The position numbers and the translations under genes were made by a program. Source: Methylomonas rosea (GTDB lineage: Bacteria; Pseudomonadota; Gammaproteobacteria; Methylococcales; Methylomonadaceae). From it: DNA of 64,000 bases. The DNA is taken from positions 1-64,000 of the forward strand of contig NZ_JANIBL010000012.1 of the NCBI RefSeq assembly GCF_024505055.1, in the 5' to 3' direction. The notes under the pieces are model-generated. The model was not told where the DNA came from, did not search any database, and saw only the letters and a program-made list of their open reading frames with translations. Positions 27,885-37,281 of this stretch are shown here, in pieces (the first letter of the stretch is position 1; every line of letters begins with the position of its first letter).

Positions 27885-28088
27885 ATGCAATTACATGAAC
27901 AAATACAACAACATCTCGTAAATCTTGAACCCGGCCTACAAGCTGAGGTACTCGATTTCGTCCTGTTCCTGGAAGAAAAACAAAAGAAGCGACAGCCAGA
28001 TCAGACAGTAAGCAAAGAAGAAGCCCTGCAAATTCATCAACAATTGATGGATCAATATGCAGACGCCTTTGCAAAGTTAGCGCAGTAA
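27885..28088 (+). CDS. Small antitoxin-like protein (DUF2281-type) upstream of a doc remnant
   Basis: A 67-residue protein. Its N-terminal part, LHEQIQQHLVNLEPGLQAEVLDFVLFLEEKQKKR, is like DUF2281/VapB-type proteins in which a short helix pair is followed by a basic stretch. The C-terminal half (KEEALQIHQQLMDQYADAFAKLAQ) is helical and could wrap a toxin. The stop is 1 bp before the start of a broken Fic/Doc gene, the usual order of antitoxin then toxin. It lies inside the cysD-cysN interval. Antitoxin activity is inferred from context. Confidence 0.65.
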   Translation: MQLHEQIQQHLVNLEPGLQAEVLDFVLFLEEKQKKRQPDQTVSKEEALQIHQQLMDQYADAFAKLAQ

Positions 28089-28089
28089 C

Positions 28090-28448
28090 ATGCCCGACTT
28101 GTTTTTTATCTCAAAAACATTGGCATTAACGATACATCGGCAACAAATAGAACGCTTCGGCGGCACACAGGGAATAAGGGATGAAGTATTGTTGGAATCG
28201 GCGCTCGGCGCAGCCCAACAAACCTGGCATTACACAGCGGCAACATTTTTCAAACCGTGGCCAATAACCACCCTTTTCTGGATGGTAACAAGCGAACCGC
28301 TGCTGCCTGTATGCTGGTTTTTCTGGCTGCCAATCATAAACAGCCGGCGATGGATAACGCCCAGCTTTACGAATGGGTGATCAATGTGGCAACCCGGCAA
28401 TTGAGCCGTGATGATTTAGCTAACTTTTTAAAACAGCATTGCAAGTAA
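28090..28448 (+). pseudogene. doc: Doc-type Fic toxin, frameshifted and internally deleted
   Basis: Frame one encodes the Doc N-terminal part (IHRQQIERFGGTQGIRDEVLLESALGAAQQTWHYT), then loses similarity near 28238. The Fic active-site motif HPFLDGNKRTAAACMLVFLAAN continues in another frame, open from about 28257 to 28448. Between the two matches only about eight residues remain where related Doc proteins have some twenty, so a deletion accompanies the frameshift. Intact Doc phosphorylates EF-Tu. The catalytic His-...-Lys-Arg motif survives but the full protein cannot be made without frameshifting. Confidence 0.78.
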
Positions 28449-28504
28449 GCGCTTTACAAAAAAGCGCGGCACCTTTTATAACAAATAAGGCACTTAGGAA
28501 TCCC

Positions 28505-30130
28505 ATGTCCCACCAATCCGACTTAATCAGCACCGACATTAACGCCTACCTGGCTCAACACGAACGTAAAGAGTTATTGCGGTTTTTAACTTGCGGCAAC
28601 GTCGACGACGGCAAAAGCACCTTGATCGGCCGCCTGCTGCACGACTCGAAAATGATTTACGAAGACCAATTGGCCGCTGTACAGGCCGACAGCGTCAAAT
28701 CCGGCACCACCGGTGCCGGCAAGATCGACTTGGCTTTGCTGGTCGACGGCTTGCAAGCCGAGCGCGAACAAGGCATTACCATCGACGTGGCTTACAGGTA
28801 TTTCTCCACCTCCACCCGCAAATTCATCATCGCCGACACCCCCGGCCACGAGCAATACACTCGCAACATGGCGACCGGCGCGTCGACCTGCGATTTGGCG
28901 GTGATTTTGATCGACGCTCGTTACGGCGTGCAAACCCAGACCAAACGGCACAGTTTCATCGCTTCGTTGTTGGGCTTGAAACACATCATCGTCGCCATCA
29001 ACAAAATGGATTTGGTGGGCTATAGCGAAGAGACTTACCGCAAGATTCAGGACGACTATCTGGCATTTATCAAAACCCTGGATCTGCACGACGTACATTT
29101 CATTCCGATGTCGGCTTTGGATGGCGATAACGTGGTCAACCCCAGCGCCAACATGCCCTGGTTTACCGGCATGCCGATGATGGAACTGCTGAACAGCATC
29201 GAAATCGCCAGCGACCACAACTTCGACGACGCCCGTTTCCCAGTGCAATACGTCAACCGTCCCAACCTGGATTTTCGCGGCTTCTGCGGCACCGTTGCCT
29301 CCGGCATATTCAAAAAAGGTGATCAAATCACGGCATTGCCATCAGGCAAAACCAGCAAAATCAAATCCATCGTCACCTTCGACGGCGAGTTGGACGAGGC
29401 TTTTGCGGCCATGGCGGTCACTTTAACCCTGGAAGACGAAATCGATGTCAGCCGTGGGGACATTATCCTAGGCAAGCAACAAGCCGCGCCCAGCATCGCC
29501 GATAAATTCAAAGCCACTATCGTCTGGATGACCGAACAAGCCATGGTGCCTGGGCGACAATACGTGATCAAACTTGCGACGCGTAGCGTGTCCGGCTCAA
29601 TATCGATGATTCATCACCGCATCGACGTCAACACGCTGGAACACCACGATGCGATGGAGTTAAAACTGAACGAAATTGGCTCCTGCACCGTTGCGGTCAA
29701 TGCGCCAGTGGTGTTCGATCCGTATAAACGCAACAAAACTACCGGCTCGTTCATCGTCATCGACCGTCTGACCAACGTCACGGTCGGCGCCGGCATGATC
29801 ACCGGCGACGCGAGCGCGGAAGACTGGTCACCGGTGTCTGCCGCAGAGCGGGCAATTCGCTTCAGCCAAACAGCCAGCATCATCGCCTTAAGCGGGGACA
29901 ATGCCCAGCAAGTGGCTTATCAGCTGGAACGCAAACTGTTCGACACCGGCCACGCCACCACGGTATTGGAACAAGCCAACAATGCGCTGGCCACCGCGAT
30001 TAAAAACGCCGGTTTGTTGTGCTTGTGTCTGGATGAAAAACCGGCTGTGGCCGATCTAAGTTTCGATTGTGACCAATACAACGTCGATGATATTTACGTG
30101 GCGTTGAAGAATCGGGAATTGATTCGTTAG
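28505..30130 (+). CDS. cysN: Sulfate adenylyltransferase large subunit with degenerate APS-kinase tail
   Basis: CysN, the EF-Tu-like GTPase that drives APS synthesis by CysD. From the ATG at 28505 it is 541 residues. GTPase motifs are [10 protein letters not shown] near residues 30-39, DTPGHEQY and INKMD. The E. coli protein has 475 residues. The extra C-terminal part (from about 444: [19 protein letters not shown]...) aligns in pattern with the start of the APS kinase domain of CysNC fusions. The P-loop there is lost (SGDNAQQV in place of a GLSGAGKST-type motif) and the domain is shortened. PAPS formation must therefore come from another enzyme. An upstream in-frame ATG at 28439 overlaps the doc remnant and is less likely. 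Confidence 0.95.
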   Translation: MSHQSDLISTDINAYLAQHERKELLRFLTCGNVDDGKSTLIGRLLHDSKMIYEDQLAAVQADSVKSGTTGAGKIDLALLVDGLQAEREQGITIDVAYRYFSTSTRKFIIADTPGHEQYTRNMATGASTCDLAVILIDARYGVQTQTKRHSFIASLLGLKHIIVAINKMDLVGYSEETYRKIQDDYLAFIKTLDLHDVHFIPMSALDGDNVVNPSANMPWFTGMPMMELLNSIEIASDHNFDDARFPVQYVNRPNLDFRGFCGTVASGIFKKGDQITALPSGKTSKIKSIVTFDGELDEAFAAMAVTLTLEDEIDVSRGDIILGKQQAAPSIADKFKATIVWMTEQAMVPGRQYVIKLATRSVSGSISMIHHRIDVNTLEHHDAMELKLNEIGSCTVAVNAPVVFDPYKRNKTTGSFIVIDRLTNVTVGAGMITGDASAEDWSPVSAAERAIRFSQTASIIALSGDNAQQVAYQLERKLFDTGHATTVLEQANNALATAIKNAGLLCLCLDEKPAVADLSFDCDQYNVDDIYVALKNRELIR

Positions 30131-30170
30131 TGAGGTATTCGCCAAGCACCGGTCTTGGCGAAACTTAGGA

Positions 30171-30198
30171 AGGGCGGTGCAGTTCGCCGCCCTTTTTC
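30171..30198 (+). terminator. Rho-independent terminator after cysN
   Basis: A perfect AGGGCGG/CCGCCCT stem with a nine-base loop is followed by TTTTTC on the plus strand, 41 bp after the cysN stop. It ends the cys transcript before the convergent gene at 30206. Confidence 0.88.
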
Positions 30199-30205
30199 TT
30201 ATCGC

Positions 30206-30652
30206 TTAGTTCAACAAATCCAGCGCTTTTGCCGCCGCTTTTTGCTTGGCTTTGCCTTTCACCGCTTTGACTGCTTCGCCGGTTGATTTAGGCGCCGCGT
30301 CTACCTTACCTTTCAATTCCGTGACCTTCTCCTTGTTGGCATTCAGAGTTTCCGCGCCTTGTTTGACTTCCGCCGGTACTGCTTGCTCCAGTTTTTGTTG
30401 GGCGGCATCTTTAACTGCGTCTTGGGCTTGGTCTTTTAGAACGGCGGGAGCGCTTTGCACGCCCTGCTGAACTTGTTGCACCTGATTCACAGCCTGACCG
30501 GCCTGTTCGACACCCCTCACCGCGCCAGGGGCTACCGATGTTGCCGTGTCTTTCGCCGCTTGTTTAGCCACACCTTCCAATACCGCCGACTGAGCAAACG
30601 CAGCGCCGGAAACAAAGACTAAAGAACTGAATAAAATTGCTTTATGTTGCAT
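30206..30652 (-). CDS. Exported Ala/Lys/Gln-rich helical protein
   Basis: A 148-residue low-complexity protein. From the ATG at 30652, which has a GAGG ribosome site, it begins with a typical signal peptide (MQHKAILFSSLVFVSGAAFA). The mature part is almost entirely Ala, Lys, Gln, Val and Glu, predicted helical, with heptad-like spacing in QAVNQVQQVQQGVQ and repeated KxxK segments near the end (AVKGKAKQKAAAKALDLL). It has no cysteine and no enzyme motif. The composition resembles histone-like or stress-type periplasmic helical proteins. I do not recognise a family. Confidence 0.65.
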   Translation of the reverse strand: MQHKAILFSSLVFVSGAAFAQSAVLEGVAKQAAKDTATSVAPGAVRGVEQAGQAVNQVQQVQQGVQSAPAVLKDQAQDAVKDAAQQKLEQAVPAEVKQGAETLNANKEKVTELKGKVDAAPKSTGEAVKAVKGKAKQKAAAKALDLLN

Positions 30653-30725
30653 GGTGTTACCCTCGTATTTAGTTATTATCGAGATTAGACAATACAACAC
30701 AGAAGCTTAACGGCGGATTAACCGC

Positions 30726-32144
30726 TTAGCCGGCAATCCGCTTTAGCGTTTCAGCTACCAAATCTTCCGCGCGCACCATAGCGTCGGCCTCGGCATAACA
30801 ACGCAATTCCGGCGCGTTGCCGGACGGACGCAAATGCACGATCTCGCCGTTGGCGAAGGTCAAGCGTAAGCCGTCCGTAGTATCGCTACTGACCGGCGCG
30901 CCCAATTTGTCGCCCCACAATCCACGATAGGCGGTTTCATCGGCTTGCAAGCGTTCCAGAAGAGCACGACTATTGACGACCGGAAACTCTTGAATACGGT
31001 CGCTGGCGGTGTAACGCTGCGGCAAGCCTTGCAATAGTCCCGATAACGTCACGCCTTGGGTACTCGCCATCGCCAACAAAGCCAAGGCCGGCAGCAGCGA
31101 ATCGCGAGTCGGCAATGGCGCCAAGGCTTTGCCGTTCACGGACAAACCGTTTCCAGCCAGGAAGCCGCCGTTGGCCTCGAAGCCTGCCACACCACCGCTT
31201 GGCACTTGCTCCATGCCGGCGATGACATACGGCGAGCCGATCCGGGTGCGAATCACCTGTTTGAACCAGCCGGAGGCTTCGATGGCGGTATTGCAGCTCA
31301 CCGGCGTCACCACCGTGTCAGCGCCCAGAAATTTCGCGCACAGCAAGCCGACGATATCGCCGCGCAGCCATTCGCCGGTTTCATCGCCGATCAAGGGCCG
31401 GTCGCCGTCGCCGTCGGTGGAGATCAGTGCATCCAGTTTATATTCGGCAGCCCAGTTGCGGCCGCGCTGACGATCCGCCTCGCCGACCGCTTCGGTGTCT
31501 ATTGGCACGAAAGTATCGGTGCGCTCCAAGCCAATCACCTCGGCACCCAACTCCGCCAGCACGTCTTTCAGCACATCGCGCGCGGCGCTGGAATGTTCGT
31601 AAACACCCACCCGCCAGCCGTTTAGCAAATCGTGACCGAATAAACTGGTGTAACGTTGCCGAAATTGCATGAGTGCAGCCAAATTAATAGCAGGCAGCTC
31701 AGCCGCCACCTCTTGCACATCAACCGTCGCGCCGGTCATTGCCGCTTCATCGGCCTTGCTGATTTCGCCATCGGCCCGATAAAATTTGATGCCGTTGCGG
31801 TCGAACGGAATATGACTGCCGGTAACCATAATCGCCGGCAGACCTCGCGTCAGCGCATACAGGGCTAAAGCCGGCGTCGGCAACACCCCGCAAAAATCCA
31901 CTTCGCAGCCGGCTTGACGAATTCCGGCTACACAGGCTTGGGCAATTTCCGGGCTGGACGGCCTGAGGTCCATACCCAATGCAATTTTTTGGCCGGGCCG
32001 CGCCAAATTCAAACCTTGGATAAACGCCAGTGTATACGCGGCACAGACTTCGCCGGTCATTTGCCTAACCAGGCCGCGCGCGCCGCTAGTGCCGAACGCC
32101 ACGCCGCTGTCGGCCATCATTTGTTGAATGTTGATTGTTGTCAT
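30726..32144 (-). CDS. Phosphomannomutase/phosphoglucomutase family enzyme
   Basis: A 472-residue alpha-D-phosphohexomutase. All four family motifs are visible: the phosphoserine loop VTGSHIPFDRNGIKF with Ser110, the metal-binding loop STDGDGDRPLIGDETG near residue 245, the sugar-binding GFEANGGFL and the phosphate-binding RPSGNAPELR near the C terminus. It would interconvert hexose 1- and 6-phosphates for polysaccharide or glycoconjugate synthesis. The sugar-binding loop GFEANGG differs from the GEMSGH of classical ManB/AlgC, so the exact sugar is uncertain. It is apparently monocistronic, with 119 bp separating it from the WYL regulator gene upstream. Confidence 0.9.
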   Translation of the reverse strand: MTTINIQQMMADSGVAFGTSGARGLVRQMTGEVCAAYTLAFIQGLNLARPGQKIALGMDLRPSSPEIAQACVAGIRQAGCEVDFCGVLPTPALALYALTRGLPAIMVTGSHIPFDRNGIKFYRADGEISKADEAAMTGATVDVQEVAAELPAINLAALMQFRQRYTSLFGHDLLNGWRVGVYEHSSAARDVLKDVLAELGAEVIGLERTDTFVPIDTEAVGEADRQRGRNWAAEYKLDALISTDGDGDRPLIGDETGEWLRGDIVGLLCAKFLGADTVVTPVSCNTAIEASGWFKQVIRTRIGSPYVIAGMEQVPSGGVAGFEANGGFLAGNGLSVNGKALAPLPTRDSLLPALALLAMASTQGVTLSGLLQGLPQRYTASDRIQEFPVVNSRALLERLQADETAYRGLWGDKLGAPVSSDTTDGLRLTFANGEIVHLRPSGNAPELRCYAEADAMVRAEDLVAETLKRIAG

Positions 32145-32263
32145 GAGCAGGATCAGTTGAGAGTCAATTAAATGAAAACACCGGCAAGAACGCCAGCTTA
32201 AACGGACATGATAGAGAAAACCTGGCGTTCGGCAACCCGAATCTTTGCGTTAACTGGACAATC

Positions 32264-32950
32264 TCACTGCGGCACACACTGCATCCGCCGAATAAAATCC
32301 TGCAAGGTTTGGCCGGCGTCGTCGGTAAATACTTCGTCCAGCACCAGCGCCCGCAGGATACGATCCAGTCGGAAATTGCGAAAGTCGCCGCGCAGTTCGC
32401 ACCAACCCACTAAAGTCCAGACGTTGCCCCAAAAATACAAACCCAGCGGCCTGATCCGCCGCTGGCTGAATGTGCCGTCCGCTCGGCGGTAATCCATGGA
32501 CAGCAAACGCTTGCCGTCCAGTGCCTTGCGGCAAATATCCATGGTCACATCCAAATCTTCGCGCGGCGAAAAACGTAGCGCGAATAATTTGCTGCGCTCC
32601 AGTTGTTCGCGCAATTCAGCAGGCACCACCGCCGTCACCTTATCCAGCACCGACTGCGCCGAATGGCCCAGTTCCTTGCCGGCCCAGGTTTTCACCATGC
32701 GCGCGCCGATTACCAAGGCTTCCAGTTCGGCGGCGCTGAACATGATGGGCGGAATATCCAGACTGTGGCGCAGCATATAACCGACGCCGGCCTCGCCTTC
32801 GATAGGAATGCCGGACAGGCTTAGTACCTGAATGTCTCTATAGATGGTACGTTCGGAAACCTCCAGACGCTCGGCGAGCACCTTGGCGGTAACCAGCCGG
32901 CGGTTACGCAGGATTTGCACGATTTGGAATAAACGATCAGCGCGGCGCAT
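32264..32950 (-). CDS. YafY-type WYL-domain transcriptional regulator
   Basis: A 228-residue regulator with an N-terminal winged helix (MRRADRLFQIVQILRNRR, VTAKVLAERLEVSERTIYRDIQVLSLSGIPIEGEAGVGYML) and a C-terminal WYL domain (KRLLSMDYRRADGTFSQRRIRPLGLYFWGNVWTLVGWCELRGDFRNFRLDRI). In this domain family WYL senses small ligands or nucleic acids. It is transcribed 49 bp after the VOC-family gene on the same strand, a frequent pairing. The ligand is unknown. Confidence 0.9.
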   Translation of the reverse strand: MRRADRLFQIVQILRNRRLVTAKVLAERLEVSERTIYRDIQVLSLSGIPIEGEAGVGYMLRHSLDIPPIMFSAAELEALVIGARMVKTWAGKELGHSAQSVLDKVTAVVPAELREQLERSKLFALRFSPREDLDVTMDICRKALDGKRLLSMDYRRADGTFSQRRIRPLGLYFWGNVWTLVGWCELRGDFRNFRLDRILRALVLDEVFTDDAGQTLQDFIRRMQCVPQ

Positions 32951-32999
32951 CAGCAGATCGGGCAGCCATAATTAAGGCTGCCCGCCGTTTTATTTGCCA

Positions 33000-33374
33000 T
33001 TAAGCTTGGGAATACAGGCCAACACGGTTACCTTCGCTATCGAGCAACATCGCGAAATAGCCACATTCGCCATCGTGGATGGGGGTTTTTGGCATCAACA
33101 CGCTGCCGCCGTTTGCCTCCACCTTGGCCAGCGGCTCATTCAAATCTGCGCCGCCGTTGAAATACACCACCGCGCCGCTTGCGCTTGGCTGATAATGTTC
33201 GCCCAACACCAGCATACCGCTGACGGCACCTTCCTCGGCATCGAAAATTCCTAGTTGATAACCGCCCATTTCCTCATCCTTGAACGATGCATTCAAAACC
33301 CCGCGATAAAAACCCTGCGCGCGCGGCATATCGATGACGGGTAATTCAAACCAAGTTGCTAAGTTGTTGATCAT
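33000..33374 (-). CDS. VOC superfamily (glyoxalase-like) protein
   Basis: A 124-residue single-chain vicinal-oxygen-chelate protein: ATWFELPVIDMPRAQGFYRGVLN and the repeated beta-alpha-beta-beta-beta unit ending YFAMLLDSEGNRVGLYSQ. The family includes glyoxalase I, dioxygenases and resistance proteins; the residues here do not identify a substrate. It has the same layout as the uncharacterised YdcJ/PhnB-like subgroup often encoded beside YafY regulators. The start has a GAGGAC site (gtggttaaaag upstream is weaker). It is likely in one transcript with the WYL gene. Confidence 0.85.
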   Translation of the reverse strand: MINNLATWFELPVIDMPRAQGFYRGVLNASFKDEEMGGYQLGIFDAEEGAVSGMLVLGEHYQPSASGAVVYFNGGADLNEPLAKVEANGGSVLMPKTPIHDGECGYFAMLLDSEGNRVGLYSQA

Positions 33375-33456
33375 GATGTTGTCCTCGTTGTGGTTAAAAG
33401 AGCCGTCATCCTAAAACAGCCCTCCTGACAGCGTTATGTCAGCAATGTTTTAGGCC

Positions 33457-34965
33457 TTAGCGCCGACCACCCAATAACGATCCCAACACACCGCGAATGA
33501 TTTGCTTGCCCACTTCCTGACCGATGCTGCGAGCGGCGCTTTTCGCGGCCGCTTCCAGCACACTTTGCCCCCCGCTGCTGCGGCCACGTCGGGACTTGGT
33601 AGCTGCGCCGACGCCGCCCATTAGCACTTCGCCCCAATTGAAACCTGATCCGGAATCGCCGCTGTCGCCGGCCGGCTCAGGGGGCGCAATTTTTTCCGCA
33701 CGGCCTTTCAGAATTTCGTAGGCCGATTCGCGATCGACCTGTTTTTCGTAATGGCCGGCAATCACTGACGTGCTGATAGACTCCTGGCGTTCGGCGTCAC
33801 TGACCGCGCCGACGTGCGAGCTTGGCGGCTTGATCATCGCCCGTTGCACTGGCATTGGCGTGCCTTTTTCGTCCAGGAAAGATACCAAGGCTTCGCCGAC
33901 GCCCAGCTCGGTGATCGCGGTTTCGACATCCACGTCCGGATTGGCCCGAAAAGTTTCCGCCGCTGCTTTAACGGCTTTTTGGTCGCGCGGGGTAAACGCC
34001 CGCAAGGCATGTTGCACGCGATTGCCCAGCTGGCCGAGAATTACATCAGGAATGTCCAAAGGATTCTGACTGACAAAATATACGCCCACGCCTTTGGACC
34101 GAATCAAGCGCACCACTTGTTCGATTTTTTGCAGCAAAGCCGACGGCGCATCGTTGAACAATAAATGCGCTTCGTCAAAGAAGAATACCAATTTAGGCTT
34201 ATCCAGATCGCCGGCTTCCGGCAGATTTTCGAACAATTCGGACAACAGCCACAACAGCAAAGTGGCATAAACGCGCGGCGAGTTATACAGCGTGTCGGCG
34301 GCCAGAATATTGATCACGCCCCGCCCGCCGTCGGTTTGCAGAAAATCGTTGAAATCCAAAGCCGGCTCGCCGAACAGGTTTTCGCCGCCTTCGTGCTCCA
34401 GTTGCAACAAGCCGCGCTGGATCGCGCCGACGCTAGCCGCCGAGATGCTGCCGTATTCGCTAGACAACTCCGCTGCATTTTCGGAAGCATATTGCAGCAA
34501 GGCCCGCAGGTCTTTCAAATCCAACAACAGCCAGCCATTGTCGTCGGCAATCTTAAACGCTGCGGTCAGCACGCCGCTTTGCACCTCGTTCAAATCCAAC
34601 ATCCTTGCCAGCAGTAACGGCCCCATCTCCGACACGGTCGACCGCAAGGGGTGACCTTTTTTACCGAGCACATCCCAAAACAGGGTCGGCACCGCCGCAT
34701 AGTCGGCGGCTATCCCCAACTCAGCCAGCCGCGCTTCAACTTTGGCATTGCCGCCGCCGGTCCGACTGATGCCGGACAAATCGCCTTTCACATCGGCCAT
34801 GAATACCGGCACGCCGATTTGCGAAAACGCCTCGGCCAAGGTTTGCAGCGTGATCGTTTTGCCGGTACCGGTCGCGCCGGCAATCAAGCCGTGGCGGTTA
34901 GCCATGGCCGGCAGTAGACAAAGTTCGGCAAGTTGGGCTTTAGCGATCAGCAAGGGTTCGGTCAT
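33457..34965 (-). CDS. yjgR: HerA-like ATPase, YjgR/DUF853 family
   Basis: About 502 residues from the ATG at 34965, the size of E. coli YjgR. The N-terminal HerA/FtsK-like ATPase has Walker [23 protein letters not shown] near residues 25-46, a VKGDLSG loop and Walker [14 protein letters not shown]. The arginine-finger region [39 protein letters not shown] follows. The C-terminal third is Gly/Ser-rich ([17 protein letters not shown]) and poorly conserved. Its biological role is unknown although the fold predicts a hexameric DNA or protein translocase. An upstream ATG at 35013 adds an unconserved hydrophobic leader. Confidence 0.9.
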   Translation of the reverse strand: MTEPLLIAKAQLAELCLLPAMANRHGLIAGATGTGKTITLQTLAEAFSQIGVPVFMADVKGDLSGISRTGGGNAKVEARLAELGIAADYAAVPTLFWDVLGKKGHPLRSTVSEMGPLLLARMLDLNEVQSGVLTAAFKIADDNGWLLLDLKDLRALLQYASENAAELSSEYGSISAASVGAIQRGLLQLEHEGGENLFGEPALDFNDFLQTDGGRGVINILAADTLYNSPRVYATLLLWLLSELFENLPEAGDLDKPKLVFFFDEAHLLFNDAPSALLQKIEQVVRLIRSKGVGVYFVSQNPLDIPDVILGQLGNRVQHALRAFTPRDQKAVKAAAETFRANPDVDVETAITELGVGEALVSFLDEKGTPMPVQRAMIKPPSSHVGAVSDAERQESISTSVIAGHYEKQVDRESAYEILKGRAEKIAPPEPAGDSGDSGSGFNWGEVLMGGVGAATKSRRGRSSGGQSVLEAAAKSAARSIGQEVGKQIIRGVLGSLLGGRR

Positions 34966-35456
34966 GGGCGTTTCCTGAAAAAGCGACAAGGATAAAAAAA
35001 GTCGCGCAACCATACCATGACCTGAATTGTTAGGTATAGATTGGCATTATTGACCGCCGCTCGTGCTGCTTTGTCTCAAACATTCAAAGACTCGCCGTGG
35101 GCTTTCAGTACAGCCATCCATGCAATGGGCAGAATACCTTTGTAATACATTTCTTCAAACCTTCACGGATCGGTAACCGTTTTGACTTGGACAATTCGTA
35201 CGATTGCGCACCGACCGGAACTCTGTTAGGTCGCAAAGACAGCATTTCTAGGAAGAATACCGACGACTTTGTTTTTACTCGAGATTTTCTCGACAAAGGG
35301 CTGATCGTAGGTAGCTGGCAATGGAAGCGGCAACGCATTAAAAAGTTCCAAACACAATGCGGCCAGCGCACTTTAACCGACTTCGACAGACCTTTAGAGA
35401 AAGCGACTGGTGCTACTCGAAGTCAACTTGCCTTTTTATAGTTATTAGGGACTTTT
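34966..35456. other. Divergent intergenic region yjgR / PEP-CTERM gene
   Basis: A 491-bp gap between two divergent genes. It must contain both promoters. A plus-strand frame at 35097-35441 has no ribosome site, atypical composition and no recognisable motif, so I do not call it. I see no RNA gene or clear repeat in it. Confidence 0.5.
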
Positions 35457-36197
35457 ATGAAAATTAACTCGTGGCTCCTGGCATTTGCCGGGGTAATTTC
35501 AATATTTAGCGGACATGCCTCGGCGGCATTAATTTCGCTGGACGGCAACGGCTTCACAGCCGTCTATGACGACACCAATTTAGGCTTGTTTGGCGCCCCG
35601 ACTTTATCGGGTGACGGCAATAGCGTTTTATTCTCGCCGTTGAACTTTAAAGCCCAAGCAACCGGTACTCAAGGCACGGTGTTCACCAACAGCAATGTGC
35701 AGTTTGACATTCGACCCGATGCAAATCTGAGTTTGAGTGGCGTGAGCCTGGTGGAAAACGGCGACTACCGCCTAGTCAATCGCTCCGGCAGCATCACCTT
35801 GGCACCTTCGGTCGATGCTTCCGGCCAATTGCGTTTAACCAATCTGTGGAATGGGGTGGACCATATCGCGACCAACTTTTCCGCCGGGCCATTGACAGAC
35901 TCCTGCGCCACATCGTCCGGCTGCCCGCTAAGCACTTGGTCGGCCTCGGCTACGCTGAACACGCCTGTTGCTTGGGGTAATGCCGATGTTCGCGTCAGAA
36001 TCCAAAACGACTTAACCGCTGAATCTTTCAATGTCGGTGATTCCGCATTGATCGAGAAAAAACAGTCGTCACAAAGTCTGGTCTTTACACCGTTTGTTGA
36101 AGGCGGATCAACCGCAGTGCCTGTTCCTGGTGCTGTCTGGTTGTTTGGCTCAGCTTTGGCTGGCCTGATTGGTTTGCGCCGCAAAGTAAGCGCTTAA
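35457..36197 (+). CDS. PEP-CTERM (VPLPA-type) sorting-signal exported protein
   Basis: A 246-residue exported protein. The signal peptide (about residues 1-24, ending ASA) is followed by a Ser/Asn/Thr-rich beta-type body with one Cys pair (DSCATSSGCPL). The C-terminal sorting signal has the parts VPVPGAVWLF, a hydrophobic GSALAGLIGL and basic RRKVSA, typical of the PEP-CTERM/VPLPA-CTERM class processed by exosortase. Such proteins are usually linked to exopolysaccharide-producing Gram-negatives, including Methylomonas. No exosortase is in the window. The body does not resemble a known enzyme. Confidence 0.9.
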   Translation: MKINSWLLAFAGVISIFSGHASAALISLDGNGFTAVYDDTNLGLFGAPTLSGDGNSVLFSPLNFKAQATGTQGTVFTNSNVQFDIRPDANLSLSGVSLVENGDYRLVNRSGSITLAPSVDASGQLRLTNLWNGVDHIATNFSAGPLTDSCATSSGCPLSTWSASATLNTPVAWGNADVRVRIQNDLTAESFNVGDSALIEKKQSSQSLVFTPFVEGGSTAVPVPGAVWLFGSALAGLIGLRRKVSA

Positions 36198-36430
36198 GAC
36201 CAAGTTGTATTGCTATACCCCAGCCTGACTTATCCGGAAACGGCGGGTTTGGCTTGCTAAAAAACGTTAACACTAGACACGGATGTCGCCTTAAGATTTC
36301 ACCACAAGCAATCGCTGGCTTTGTAACTGCTTCGCTTAAATCATCCCTGCGAGGGCAAGTTTGACATTCACCGGCCGCATTCAATAACTTTGCAGTGAAA
36401 CAGCATTAACCTGGAGCACCCGAACAGGAG

Positions 36431-37087
36431 TTACAACAGCTTGAGAATATCGGTTTCCAGATCGGGATATGCGCCAAACTTACATTGGACCAGCGAGCCC
36501 GCTCTATCAACCAGAATATAGGATGGGGTACCCTGTAACTGGAAAAACTCGAAAGTTTCGGCGTGATAATCCAGGGTTTGTAGATATTGTTTTACCTGCG
36601 CTCGCACATGCGGTTGCCGCAAACCGATGTCTTGCTCCAAATCACTCAAGCGTTGGCTGATAAAAGCGTCAATTTCGCTTTCGATACTGCCGAATTCGCG
36701 CTTGGTCAATCTATCCATTGCTACCGGAAAATCGATGCGATACGGTAACTTGCCGTCCTGCAACAGACCTCGCCCATTTAACACTTTAAAGGTTTCGCCG
36801 ATCACTTCGCCAGTTTCGACCAAACGTTTTAAATTTTGCAGATTATTTTTATCGAAGTCCTCAAACGCGGTGGCCAGCCCCAGCACGGTCAAACCGCTCT
36901 CGGCATAACGTTGTTTTAACGCCAAGACCTGCGGCAAACAAGACAAGAAACAGCCGGGACAGTTGACTTGAAACACCGCCACCAACACAACTTGTCCAAG
37001 CAATTGTTCGAAATTGACAGACTGTCCCTCCACCCATTCGGAAACCGATAGGGGTGGCACTTTTTGACCGATCATTACCGTTCGCAT
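36431..37087 (-). CDS. Thioredoxin-fold redoxin (TlpA/AhpC-like)
   Basis: A 218-residue cytoplasmic redoxin. It has the thioredoxin-like start VLVAVFQVNCPGCFLSCLPQVLALKQRY with a CPGC active site near residues 44-47, and the cis-Pro loop LQGTPSYILVDRAGSLV near the C terminus. A long helical insertion (about 100-180) separates the halves. No signal peptide is present. The family reduces disulfides or peroxides; the specific partner is unknown. It is monocistronic as far as the spacing shows. Confidence 0.85.
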   Translation of the reverse strand: MRTVMIGQKVPPLSVSEWVEGQSVNFEQLLGQVVLVAVFQVNCPGCFLSCLPQVLALKQRYAESGLTVLGLATAFEDFDKNNLQNLKRLVETGEVIGETFKVLNGRGLLQDGKLPYRIDFPVAMDRLTKREFGSIESEIDAFISQRLSDLEQDIGLRQPHVRAQVKQYLQTLDYHAETFEFFQLQGTPSYILVDRAGSLVQCKFGAYPDLETDILKLL

Positions 37088-37257
37088 ATCGCTCTCCCCC
37101 GATAGTTTTAACGAAATCTTCGAACAAGTTGCTGATGTTTACTACGCCAGTCCGACGCTAACGGGATCAATCTTTATAACTGGCGTCCATGGTCAGCTAG
37201 CTGAAGTCCTGAAGAATCGACGTCCGCGGGCCCGCCACGACAATCCCTTTAGTTAGT

Positions 37258-37281
37258 AGCTTAGACTTCGGAAGCTAAGCT
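37258..37281. repeat. Near-perfect palindrome at the 3' end of yajQ
   Basis: AGCTTAG-A-CTTC-G-GAAG-CTAAGCT forms a stem of 11 base pairs with one bulged base and overlaps the yajQ stop region. No T-run follows on the minus strand, so it may be an mRNA 3'-end stem-loop or a protein-binding palindrome instead of an intrinsic terminator. Confidence 0.45.

Noticed and set aside
35097-35441. 114-codon plus-strand frame upstream of the PEP-CTERM gene
   Set aside because: No ribosome site, atypical composition and no motif; it lies in a divergent promoter region.
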